Shown here one piece after another: positions 12,321-24,400 of a stretch of 64,000 nucleotides of DNA. The notes beneath the pieces are model-generated. The model made no database searches. It was not told the origin of the DNA and saw only the letters and a program-made list of their open reading frames with translations. Source of the stretch: Prunus persica (taxonomy: Eukaryota; Streptophyta; Magnoliopsida; Rosales; Rosaceae); assembly GCF_000346465.2 (NCBI RefSeq), contig NC_034012.1, positions 14,574,373 through 14,638,372 on the forward strand, written 5' to 3'. The position numbers and the translations under genes are program-made. How positions within the stretch are numbered: position 1 is the stretch's first letter; the number at the start of each line of letters is the position of its first letter.

Positions 12321-13479
12321 CCAGCAATTTATTTTATGGATTAATTGTGCTGTATGATGAGTTTTTACAGTAAGCAGATCAGGACCAGAAGTTCCTTGAT
12401 CCTCATCATACAATTACATCAGGACTTGAAGATCCTTGATGATGATATTAATATGAGAGCTGGCAGTCTCTCTGGTACTATTTTTATAAACATGTGATTG
12501 AACTTGAGGGTCCTTGATTCCTGACATGTAAATAAGGACCTGGGGTTCCTTAATGATGTAACAGTACCGTATTGGTTCATAATGCCGTACACATGGATGA
12601 TAACTGTACTGGCAAATGTACTGTCCACATGAATAGATACGTATTCATGACTTGATGAATAGTGACGTATACATAAATATTAACCATTTTGGGTAAACCG
12701 TCACTATATTCAAAAAGGGAACCTGCAGTTCCTTAAACTCATGGATGAGCAATTAAATGAGATGCCAGAAGTTCCTCAAGATATGGACAATTATGTAAGG
12801 GCTTGAAGTCCAGAAATATGTACAGAAAATTGTAAAAATGTCCATACCATGAGAATATGTGATTTTGGCCCGAAGTTCAAAATCTAAGGGGATTGAATGT
12901 CCATACCATGAGAACATGTGATTTTGGCTTGAGGTTCAAAATCTAACAGTGTTGAGAACCTGAAGTTCCAACAATTAAATGGACAACCCTTGAGGTATTA
13001 TTGCAAATTGTGGTACGCCACAATTTCTTTGGCATAAGAGAATGATGAATTGAGGCTCCCCTCACATTTTGTTATATCTGGGCTGGAAGCTCATGGATTC
13101 AAATATATGAGAAATCCCGAATTTGAGATTGTGGGTATATAGTAGTTAATGCTCTTCACTACTATATTGCGATATTATCGTAGCTTTTACTCAATTCATA
13201 TTTCATGTCCATTTGAAAAGGGCAAATAAATTCTGAGTTTGTGTTTAGCCCAGGCCAAAAGTTCCGGGCTCCCATACGTTGAAATATGAAATTCGGGAGC
13301 GTCGATGTGGTTATTTGAATCTATAAGGCACAAGGTTCCAAACCGTCATTTTGAAAAGACGTAAAAACCACAGGTGCAAGTTTAAGAATGTGCGCGATTA
13401 TTATAACAGGAACATACAACATATAGATTTTTTCCACCTGCAATGAATGTGCAGGCCCTGTAAAATCTATAAAATTACA

Positions 13480-14031
13480 TTATGTTCTGGAAGCCTCTGC
13501 AGGAAGAGGACAACGCCTCTTAAGCTTTGCCATGAGCCTCTCGTGGTCTCCTAAAATTCTTTCATTGGAGACCTGCAGCATGTCTAGCCTTCTCAGTGTA
13601 TCAACAGAGTACGAACTCACCAGTTTCAACAAGGCATTATTCTCTCCTTTAAGTTTCTCAACCTCCTGTTGAGACTCATGAAGCATTCTTTGGAGAGACG
13701 AATTTTCAATTGTTAACCTCTCAACCTCGTTTGCTCTGACACGTAAACGATCAGCCATGTTAGAAACAGAAGCAGCACTCTGAATGCTAAAAACCATTGA
13801 GTCATCAATAGCCTCTTCCTCTGATCTCCCTGTCAACAACATTTCATCCATTGGAGTAATGAAATTCCTAGCTACTATGACAGCAGTAGCATCATTCATT
13901 ATCACAGAATCATTAACTGTGAGATGACGATTTTGGGATACAAAGGATGGACGCCAAACTTTGGCGTCACTGGTTGTTGTGGGAGTATCAATTAAATTGA
14001 AATAATTTGGGTAGGAAGAAGAGGAAGCCAT
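13480..14031 (-). CDS. Antisense coiled-coil ORF of the retrotransposon
   Basis: A clean 183-codon frame starting MASSSSYPNYFNL runs antisense to the LTRs. Residues about 1-85 are polar with no recognised domain. Residues about 88-170 form heptad-like text (ADRLRVRANEVERLTIENSS, then LQRMLHESQQEVEKLKGENN), a strong coiled-coil prediction. It is the only intact long frame in a 6.9-kb element. Plant LTR elements often carry extra antisense ORFs, and I recall very similar proteins annotated as uncharacterised in rosaceous genomes, but I could not search. It could be a retained element gene, a selected accessory ORF, or a captured host gene. No function is claimed. Confidence 0.6.
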   Translation of the reverse strand: MASSSSYPNYFNLIDTPTTTSDAKVWRPSFVSQNRHLTVNDSVIMNDATAVIVARNFITPMDEMLLTGRSEEEAIDDSMVFSIQSAASVSNMADRLRVRANEVERLTIENSSLQRMLHESQQEVEKLKGENNALLKLVSSYSVDTLRRLDMLQVSNERILGDHERLMAKLKRRCPLPAEASRT

Positions 14032-16604
14032 TTTTAAAGAAGGTTTCGAAGAAAGTCTTAAGAAAACTAAAGTTTCAGAAAATGAAGGAAGTTAAGTTGC
14101 AACACAGTTGCTCCAATCAAGTTTTACAAAGGCAATATCTATAGGAGGAAATATGGCTACAGTTTTTCAGGATCCTAATATCTTTTCGGATCCCCATATT
14201 CTCTTTTTCTTTCCCAGATTCCAAAACTTCACGTGGCTTGCATTAATGTTTGTCGACACTTTCGGCGTTTTCAAAGTATTATTTTCGTCAAAAGCCGATC
14301 TTGCTTTGCGGATTTCACGGAGCTACTTTTTCAAAAGTATCCCGAGAATCTCGCATTTTTCCTATGGTTAATTTGAAATTCACCGGTTCTACCTATTCAT
14401 TGTATTTGTGTATAAATGTGTTACTAACGAAATTTTCTTTGCAGAAGACATCCAGTTTTCTCCATACCTAGTGATGCGATATCTACTTGTTTTTCTTATC
14501 AGTGAGCACTTAATATGCCTGAGAAGCAAGACTATCTCTGATCATCCATTCAGGAAGCGAGACTATCCCTGATCACGTTTCCGCCACATCAGGGAACTGT
14601 GTAGGCAACCTTATGCTCTAATCTCCGGAAGTTCTTCTAAACTAGAAGAAATGAGAGCTTGTCGTTTGCTCCCACCAGCTTCTTTCCTTGATTGCTGAGC
14701 TTGTTGTCTGCTCCCACCAGCTTTCTTCCCTGATTGCTTACCTTCTCTTGCAATCAATATCACATTATTTTTGCATTTTTTCTCTTTTTATAACTCTCTG
14801 TTCATAAGATTTTATTTCTTTCGAATGAACATCTGAAGAAAGAATCCATGGAGTGATCCTAACTCTGAGGGTTATTTGTTTTTGACAGAGAAAAGAGTTG
14901 TGATTTTGCTCTTGCAGGATATAACTAGATCATCAAGCGCTACATTATATTTATTGGGCCGATACGAGCTTGAATGATACTTGAGAAAAGTTTCTCCCAC
15001 CTAAGGATGTAAGCAATATTTGTGTTATTATATGCTTATATACTTATTTGATATTTTATCTTGAAAGGTAACCAAATAGGGAGATAAGTCTGTTCCAAAA
15101 GAATGGCTTGTATGTATCCATGAATTATCAATGCAAATTTTACAGATTGCAAGTTGGATACATTGATAATACACTGCACAGATTAAAGTCCCATAAGAAC
15201 AGAATATGGGTATAGCAGTGATCAATATGATGCACGCCTGTTGCGTAGCAAATGATGTGGATTGAAGTCCCGAAAGGACAATCCTTTGACATGTCAATAT
15301 TGATATTATGCACGCCTAATGCGTAGCAAATTATATGGGTTAAAGTCCCATAATATGGGTTAAAGTCTCATAAATTAATTGACATGTATGTATTAATCTG
15401 TGGCATGCCTGCAGCATGACAGATATATGGGTTCTAAATGTTCCACCTCCCTAAATAGAGATTATCCACGCCCTACTGCTAAATAACGCTCCGATGGAGG
15501 TTATAATCCACATTTTCACATAATAAAAGCCCCATGAAGTGGCTTGGGTACCCAAAAGGCAAATAAATGCTTATAATTGATGCATGCGCATGCACATGAG
15601 AATGGTGGGATCATGAATTGATGAATGACAATTTTTGGTTTTGGAGTAGCTACTCAAATCATCAATGGGCTGTGTTGATTGGAACCACGTTCAATTATTA
15701 AATGTCGACAATATTATTGGCCAAAATGGAATGAGGTAATTCCATTATAGATGAGAATGAACGTGAAAGAACAAACCCACAGTACGAACCCCAAAAGATG
15801 TTAATACTGAAATTTATACTTGGGTGTTCGGAATAAAAGGGAATATACCTACTTTGTATGACACACTGTTTCTGGCAGAAACAAGGAATGTTGGGTTTTC
15901 TTCATATTTACAGATTCAATTGTGCTCCCCTTATTACACAATTACGGAGACCAACATATTATCTTTAAGGGTTATTAAATGCACGGAGCATATCGCCAGA
16001 AGCGATTTCCTAAAGATGTAGAAATAGCTGGGTAAAAGCTATATAATGTGTCATAAAGTTTAATCCCTTTTAAACAAAATCCGTTGAGAGGATTGACATT
16101 GCATAAAGCAAGTCCCTAAAGGACATGTGCTTGAAGCACAAAATTTGTACTCAATATTAATATGCATAAATTACCTCAGTGAGTACATTGATTATAATGT
16201 GATTGCAACACATTAAAGCTTCTGCAGAATTCACGAAATATTTGTCTCGACTTAAAAATCGAGCATTATGCCAACGAGATTCTTGCTTATACTAAGAAAG
16301 TATTGAAGCATTTTTATGAGGATTATCCGTTGGACACTTTAAGGATTTTCCGGAAGTATATTGGACCGTATATCGTATTTTCCAGATAGAGCTCAACTCC
16401 ATCACCATCATTTTGGGATGATGTGAGGCATATTTGATGCTATCTCAGCATAACGCCATATACGAGCATATTTTTTTTTTTTTGAGTGAACTTACAAATA
16501 GCCCAAGTGTTATTAGATATGCGGACTCTGGAAATTTCTATGGTCGCATATTGAAAAAGCTAGTCATGAAGTTTTCTGGGGGAGATATTCATCAGGGGGA
16601 GCGT

Positions 16605-17036
16605 GGTTTTAATAAAGACCTTCATACACTGTACTCTTTTTCCTTCATCCAGGTTTTTATTCCACTGAATTTTTCCTGGTAAGGTTTTAACGAGGCAGTG
16701 TCGCTCAAGATTGATTCACAGAAGCAGTGTCAACTACGATATTCAGAAAGGTGATCAACAGTATGACTTAAAGATATTTTGTCAAGCATCAAGGGGAGCG
16801 TGCTATCAATAAAGATCTTTAAACACTGTACTCTTTTTCCTTCGTCCAGGTTTTTATCCCACTGGGTTTTTCCTGGCAAGGTTTTAACGAGGCAGTGTCG
16901 CACGCGTGTCAATATACACAGAATTTTATGTTACACATAGTTATGTACTCTTTTTCCCTTCGATCAATTTTTGTCCCACTGAGTTTTTACTGGCAAGGTT
17001 TTTAACGAGGCATATTCCATATCATTTGTGGTCTCC
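16605..17036. repeat. Triplicated pre-PPT segment
   Basis: A segment reading ACTGTACTCTTTTTCCTT, then CCACTG..TTTTTCCTGG, then AAGGTTTTAACGAGGCA occurs three times (about 16625-16700, 16826-16893 and 16945-17011), slightly diverged. In plant Copia elements this text normally appears once just before the polypurine tract. The copies are separated by variable spacers. Confidence 0.75.
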
Positions 17037-17045
17037 AAGGGGGAG
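17037..17045 (+). other. Polypurine tract
   Basis: AAGGGGGAG sits directly before the TGTAATATA start of the 3' LTR, as expected for plus-strand priming. Confidence 0.85.
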
Positions 17046-17211
17046 TGTAATATATATATATATAGTGGAGCCCACCTCCATTAGAAGATGCTTGCCTATA
17101 AATAAGGCATCCCCTTCTACTTGTAATACATAGATATCAGAATGAGAAATCAGTTTCTATGCTCTCTCTGTATCTCAATTCCCTCTCTCTAATTCCTCTA
17201 GATTTATAACA
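17046..17211 (+). repeat. 3' LTR (166 bp)
   Basis: Starts TGTAATATATATATAT and ends TTATAACA, followed by the target duplicate GAGTT. It differs from the 5' LTR by about three substitutions and a small shift in the AT run. Confidence 0.93.
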
Positions 17212-17676
17212 GAGTTCAATTTTCCTGTTTCCATTTCTCCTGTTCCCACCTGTTTCCTTTTTATTTTGTTGACATGTGTCCTCACTTAACATGCCACAAA
17301 ACACTGTTAACTTTGAATCAAATTATTTATAAATAAAAAAAACTCAAAATTGAAGTAAAAGATAAAACGCAGCAGCCACCCACTGGACCTCAACCGGCAC
17401 CCACCACAACCACCCCACCCCAGTGGCGACAATTCCTTTTTATTTTTATAGATGCAATCATGGAGGCGTTGTTGTCTTTGGATTGCATTGATTTGGGAAT
17501 AGCCAGGCCATGAAGAATATTTGTGGGACATGCGAAGAACAACTTCCTTCCAGTTTCAATCCTCACTCACACATGAAAAAACAAGAGTTTTCTTTGACTT
17601 AAAGAATCGGATATCCCTCCACCCCGGGAATGTCGAGGCAGAGGACGTGGTGAGGGTCTGGATCTGGTGTGGCGGT

Positions 17677-17710
<34 letters not shown>

Positions 17711-17964
17711 CATGTTTGTTGCAATGAATGGACCATAAAAGATGAAGGCGTAGTTGTGGATTTGGATATGCTGCCATCGCTGCCTGGGACGGAGAAGATG
17801 AAGTGGCCGCGCTTTTGAATAAATTTATTTTAACATTTAATATTTTGTTAGTAAAAATGACACTTAACAGAATTCACCTTCTGTTAAGTTAGAGGACACA
17901 TGTCAACAAAGTAAGAAGGAAACAGGTTGGGAACAGGAGAAATGGAAACAGGAAAATTGAACTC
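17212..17964. mobile_element. MULE-like element with long TIRs, interrupted at its first bases by the Copia element
   Basis: GAGTTCAATTTTCCTG at 17212 and its reverse complement ending at 17964 open inverted repeats of about 70 bp, weaker matches continuing inward. The right end is followed by CTCAAAATG (17965-17973). The same nine bases occur at 10326-10334, just left of the first GAGTT copy, so the original element started at that point and the Copia element entered its first five bases. A 9-bp duplication and long TIRs fit Mutator-like elements. The interior (17300-17860) contains a GA run (17681-17708) and no transposase. Some interior text may derive from a host gene, but I do not recognise it. 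Confidence 0.88.
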
Positions 17965-18193
17965 CTCAAAATGAGGCCAAGTTCCGACAAAGACCGTTGA
18001 GGCCTATTGCGCTCCCGGCTCACCGAAGCCGGCTCAGCTCGCTCACTGAAACAACGTGGAAGCGCGTAGTAATTAGACCAGGTTCTTCATTTGATGTAAA
18101 CATTTCGTTTAATTAAATTAAACCAATACAACAAACCAAACATTAATTTAATTTAATTTATTAATTACAAAAAAATAAATTACGAATAAAAAT

Positions 18194-18303
18194 TATATAA
18201 GTAAAGGCCCGGAAAAGCCAGCCTGAAAAGGTTCAGCAGAGCTCATTAACCTCTTCTCTCTCTCTCTCTCTCTCTCTCTACTCTCAACTCTCTCTTTCTC
18301 TGA
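18194..18303 (+). promoter_or_regulatory. Putative TATA box and CT-rich leader of the GDPDL gene
   Basis: TATATAA at 18194-18200 lies about 215 bp upstream of the start codon. It is followed by a long CT run (about 18252-18290), typical of plant 5' untranslated leaders. Placement is by sequence only. Confidence 0.5.
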
Positions 18304-18412
18304 GCTGAGCAAATCTCACACATTTTCCAAGAAGACCTGAACTGAACGACACCGTTTGGAGATCGCCGGAAGTTGTTGAGTTCTGTCACCGGCCGGCGAG
18401 GCCTCTCCGGCA

Positions 18413-21400
18413 ATGTTTAACTCACGCGCTCTGGTTGTGCTAGCTCTTCTTCTCCACTCAGTGGTTGCTCTGGTCTCTGCTAAGGGATCTAACTCCACTA
18501 GTCAATGGAAAACACTTAGCGGTAAGCATCCATAATCTTCTGCTCTCAGGTTTCTCTCTCTGTGAGTGTGGCTCTCTTGCTTTCGTGTATTTTGCTTGTA
18601 TTTTTTATTTTCTCCTCGGTTTTAATTTTGCCTTTGGTTGCTGGGAAAATGGAGGAAATTCTGAAACGGAAATTTGAGTTTTGTTTATTATTTCGGATTT
18701 TGTTGACGGTTTTGTTCCGTTGGTTCTCAAATTATGAAAGTGAGGGAAAAAATAGAAACTAGTTGTTCGGTATCTATATATAATGAGTGTGCATGTTTAA
18801 AGCAATTCACTACCAGTGTTTGAAATTAAGTCTACTGCTTCTTGCATATCGGGAATAAAAGTTTGCAAATTCATTATTCAAAGGAGAGGAAACTTCGAGA
18901 GCTTTGCATTTGTTTTTTTTTTTTTTTGGGGTAAAGCTTTCTCCCCTTGGTTTTTTTTTTTGGCAGCGGAAAGAAAGGCTTCTTGGTTTTATAAACAGAG
19001 AGGCTGAAAATGACATTGTGATAAAATTGGGTTTTCGTAAATATCTTGATTTTCAGGAATTGTGAAACAAGTATTTTAAACTGCAGTCCCTTTTAATTGT
19101 AAACATCCTGAAGAGACGATATTTTAAAAGTTGTCATAATTTCCAGTGGTCGGAGATGGAAAGCATTGCTGGAATTTATTACTGCTCCCAATTGGGAGTT
19201 TACATTGTAGTACAATTTTTGCATCATCAAACGTATGTAGGATTCAGACCGAAAAATAAGAACAACAAACATATGTAGTATTTTTCCCTCCACTTTATGT
19301 TCAGTGAACTAACTGGATTGATCTGGTTTGCAGGAGATGCTCCTTTGGTCATAGCACGTGGTGGCTTTTCAGGGCTCTTTCCTGGTTTTAGTTCAGCTGC
19401 GTTCAGTTTGGCATTGATCACGAGTGTACCTGATGTGGTCTTATGGTGTGACGTTCAGTTAACAAAGGATGAAGCTGGAATTTGCTTTCCAGATATCTTG
19501 CTGAATAATAATTCTGATGTTCAAGATGTTTTTGCAAAAAAGGATAAGACTTACTTAGTTAATGGGGCTAGTACCCATGGATGGTTTTCTGTGGATTATA
19601 CTCTCAATGACCTAGCAAATGTCTTTGGTGAGTGCAAATTGTCTGAATCTGTTTCCCTTATATTGTTAATGGTCATCTTAACACTCTCTTGCATGTGCAA
19701 TTTATTTGGAAATTGAAGGATATGCTTTATTCATGCTGTTTTTAAGGAAATGATTTTTTTTCCATTTATGTGTATGAGTCCATCATGGTACAAATGATTG
19801 AGAGGCCTTCACCAAGTCCCACAAGTGAATTTAACTTTTTTCCTGTCTTCTTCAGAGCAAATGGGCCACTCTGAACCCTTGCAAGAATTAGCTGGCCATG
19901 TTCCTCTATCATATTTTTCCCTGTCATTTTGGAACTCTGAATTGTTTGTTTTTAGAGTTTTTAAAACATTCAAGTGAATCATCATAGCTTGCCCTATATC
20001 AAGTGATGCAATTGATATTTGTGGTAGCTCTTATCTTAGAGCATCCACAATGGGAGGGTGTATGTTAAATATACACCCCTTGTCACCGGAATCATCTCCA
20101 ATGGGGAGATGTAAAGGGTTGTAAGCATACATCACCACCATGGAGATGTAAAATAAAATGCACATTTGCATCTATTTTTACATGTTTTGCAGGCGGGACC
20201 CACTCGAGAAAAGAGAGGAAAAATTATACATCTTAGATTTACATCGTTTCCCATTGGAGCAAAAATATGTATTTACACCCCCCGGAGGTGTAAAGGGAAT
20301 GTAAAAGTGGCTTTACACCCCCGAAAATACACCCCCCCCAACTGTGGATGCTCTTACAGTTTCCACACCAATCACCGAATATCCACGTTGCATCCAAGCT
20401 TATTTATTTCTTAAATCTGTTAAGGGATTTTTATTGGAAGGTCTCTAGTTTTACTTTGGTATTAAGACTGATGCCATGTCATTTACTGTTCAATTTAATT
20501 TCAAGTTGACTTTTCAAACTAAGTGAGGTAAAAATTTACTACTAAACCTAACCCTTGTTAGAAACCTAAAAATCTCAATAAGAATCCAAAATCATTTTAA
20601 TAAAATCCAAACATGTTATGTCAGATATACATATGATATAGTATTTGTTATTATGGTGCATAATATAATTAGTCTTAAAACAAATATGTCATATACATAT
20701 ACAGTATACAGTATATAATAATATCATATGGAATGTGTATCACATCCCTCCTCCCCCACTACTATCTATTATGGCATTAGAAATGTATATATGCTAACTA
20801 CGTCTTTTTGGTGGCATGCTCAATAATTTCTCACTGATTACTTGTTACCCATACAGTTACTCAAGGGATATATTCTCGAACTAATAAGTTTGATGGCAAT
20901 TTGTACCCAATTCTCACTGTCGAAGATGTGGCTACGCAACTGAAACCACCAGGCTTATGGTTGAATGTTCAGGTATATGATACACTACAGCTCTCCCGTC
21001 TTTAAACTTGTGGATTTTTGTTTTAACCTTTTCATTTAGATTTGTAATCTGTTTGAAGCAACTTATTTTCTCTAATGCTTTTGCAGCACGATATATTCTT
21101 CTCACAACACAACTTGAGTATGAGAAACTATGTGCTTTCTGTATCTAGAAAAGTGGTTGTCAATTATATCTCATCACCAGAGGTGGCCTTCCTGAACAGT
21201 ATTAAAGCACGTGTTAGTCCAAGTGCAACAAAGCTGGTCTTTCGGTTTCTGGGACAAGATGACACAGAGCCTTCAACCAAGCAAAATTATGGTTCTCTAT
21301 TAAAGAATCTCACATATATCAAGACATTTGCCTCAGGAATTCTAATTCCCAAAACTTACATATGGCCGGTCACCACAGATCTTTATTTAGAACCTCACAC

Positions 21401-24400
21401 TTCAATTGTTTTGGATGCTCATAAAGCAGGGCTAACCGTGTTTGCATCAGATTTTGTAAATGATGTACCTTTAGCCTACAATTACAGTTACGATCCAGTG
21501 TCTGAGTACCTGAATTTTGTTGACAATGGTGATTTCAGTGTTGATGGTGTGCTGTCTGACTTCCCAATAACTCCATCAGAGGCCATAGGTAACTTATTTT
21601 CTTCCTGTTCATAAGAATTGTGCTAAGCTACATGTTATTATGTGCAAATTTTCAAGTATTGGATTATTATTTTTTTATCTTTTACCAAATACCCTTTGAA
21701 AGAAAATTATATTTTTCTAATGCAGCATATTATGAACAATTTTTTTCTACAAGGATCCCGTTTCTAACTTATGTAAGGTAGTTATAGATGCTTCTCAGAT
21801 GATCACAAGGATATCTTGGAGTCATAGTGCAAGTGCTAAATTTTTGTTGCTCATTCCAATTTAAGCATTAAAGTTCTGCTTGATGACGGTGTTATCTCTT
21901 AACTACTGCAGATTGTTTTGCTCACCTTGGAAATAATGCTTCAGGACAAGGTATGCCATTGTTTTAGCTGATTTTCACTTGGTCTAATTCTATATTTTAT
22001 TGATGTGCACAAACATCTGAGCATTATTGCTAATCTATCCTTTCATCTTTCTCATGCTCCAGCCAAGCCTTTGGTTATCTCGAAATATGGTGCAAGTGGA
22101 GACTTCCCTAGTTGTACTGACTTGGCATACTCAAAAGCAATTGCAGATGGTGTAGATGTACTTGATTGTCCCGTCCAAATTTCCAGGGATGGCATACCAT
22201 TTTGCTCGAGCTCTATAAATCTTATAGATAGCACAACAGTTGCTCAATCAAGGTTTAGCAACCTCACAACAGTTATTCCAAAAATTAAGGCTGGCAGTGG
22301 AATATATACGTTTAGCCTAACATGGGAAGACATTAAAAGCCTGACCCGTAAGTTGAAATAGAATTTCATTTGCTTGCTTTTCAGTGTGGTGCCTTCAACT
22401 TTTATTGTTTGATTTATTTCTCTGATCTCTTCACAAACCATAGAATCTTTTAGGGTATAAGAGATGTCGTACGTAAATTCATTTCACACATTATGGTTGG
22501 ACTCGAGGTAAAATGTTTTACTTTTTTTTTTATATCGGAGACTGGGGATAAATATTCTTCCTTTTTTCTTCTAAATGATTTACTGGAAAAAAGCCTACCA
22601 ACTTTCTAATACAGTTGTATGTCTTGAGTGCTACTCTGTTTTTACTTTACACATAAGTGGTAAGAATCTTCTAAGTACTGTGGACTCCAGAGGAAGAACA
22701 CACATGAAAACTTGGCTTGGCGTCCTAAATCCTTATATTCCATGTAGAGAGACCCTTTCAAGAATGTTTGTCCTCACCACTCTTCTAATTTTGCTCTTAC
22801 ATGTTTACCTGTACTACTCAACTGGCATATTCTATTAATTGTACCTCAGAAGAATTCATGAACAAGAACTTTTTTCTTGAACAATAATTTTACATTCCTG
22901 TGTTAAATTTTAGTTGTTTCCTGTTTTAACTGCAGCAATTATATCAAATCCCTGGTCAACGTACACATTGTACCGGAGTCCAAGGACCAAAAATGCTGGC
23001 AAGTACTTGACATTATCTGATTTTTTGACCTTGGCACAGAAATCGAGCTCTCTCTCTGGTGTCCTGATCGGCATAGAGGTCGGTATTTTCTCAAAATTTC
23101 ACTGCTTGGTCTATCATTTCATGCTTTGATTGTTCGAAGATTCAGTATATCTTTTTCCTAATTGGGACTCCAAATAAACTTTCACTGTGTCTACCATGAC
23201 TATGTCATTGTCATTCTCTCTTCTTTCTCTTCCTGTGCTACTTTCCTTACAACTTCAAACATGGGCTTGGGGATCTTATTGAACTAGGTGGATCTGAGTG
23301 AACTAACTAATGGTTGCAAATATGGCTGATACAAGTGGAGTTACATTGTAAATGTCTCATCTACAGTCATTTGATTTGAACAGTGGGCTGGCTTGATGCT
23401 CAAAATTCTCTCTTTATGGTCCAAAGTGACTTTTGTGCATTGCTACCCATATTCAAAGCTTTCTTATGATGGTGACATTTTATAGTACTGTTTTCTTTCA
23501 GCATGCAACGTATCTTGCAGAGGAGCAGGGATTAAGTGTAACTGATAAAGTCATTGCTGCATTGAGAAAAGCTGGTTTGGATAATTGGACAGCGCCAGAT
23601 GTCAAGATTCAGTCCACTAATAGTTCTGTTCTAATGAAATTTAAAGAGAAAACCAATTATGGACGTGTTTACAAGATTGAAGAGAATATTGGTGATGCCC
23701 TTAGTTCATCTATTGAGGACATCAAGAAGTTTGCTGATTCTGTGGTCATCAACAAGGCCTCTATCTTTCCTGAAACTCAGGCATTCATCACTAGAGTAAC
23801 TGATGTTGTACCAAAACTAAAAGCAGCCAAGCTTCCGGTTTATGTTGAACTCTTCAGCAATGAGTTTGTATCTCAAGCATGGGACTTCTTCTCAGATCCA
23901 ACTGTGGAGATCAATTCATTTGTCTTGGCGGTCAATATTGATGGTGTTATCACGGACTTCCCAAAAACGGCTGCGAGATACAAAAGTAAGTGTGTACTTC
24001 TATACAATCGTTTGCTGTTTGAATGATGTTGGATGCATTAGCACTCTGTAGCTTATTATTGTTCTGCAAATCCATTGTTCTTGTGGTATTACTGTGACAT
24101 TTTGATGCAATTAACCTTTCAAGTGATCAAATGTATGTTAAATTTCGGGAAACTTAATATATGTTGGTGTTATAAAGTGCTCTTATGCCTCAGATATTCT
24201 ACCAAGTCAGTTTTATGCTTATTAAAATATAGATAAAGAATTTATCACTAACAGCAATTTTTTATAGCTTGTCCTTTTATATATTTTTTACTGTTTGAGG
24301 CATCATTTGGGGTGAAATAAGCTGTCTTAAGGGCTATCCATGTGTGCTGATCAATAGTAACTAATATTTTGGTGCGTGATTGTTGTAGGGAACCGGTGTT

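Larger units (their letters stand above)
10340..17211 (+). mobile_element. Short-LTR Copia-type retrotransposon with captured host gene fragments
   Basis: Both 166-bp LTRs start TGT and end TTATAACA. The left is flanked by GAGTT (10335-10339) and the right is followed by GAGTT (17212-17216), a 5-bp target duplication. A polypurine tract (AAGGGGGAG, about 17037-17045) abuts the 3' LTR. By eye the LTRs differ at about three positions plus one small indel near the start, so the insertion looks young. The interior has no intact gag-pol. It holds host gene fragments (10585-11523), an 80-bp tandem array, an antisense coiled-coil ORF (13480-14031), faint Copia RT-like text near 16291-16340 (KKVLKHFYED) and a triplicated pre-PPT segment. 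It is non-autonomous and must have used proteins supplied by another element. The Copia assignment rests on the RT-like text and the pre-PPT sequence, both from memory of plant Copia elements. Confidence 0.9.
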
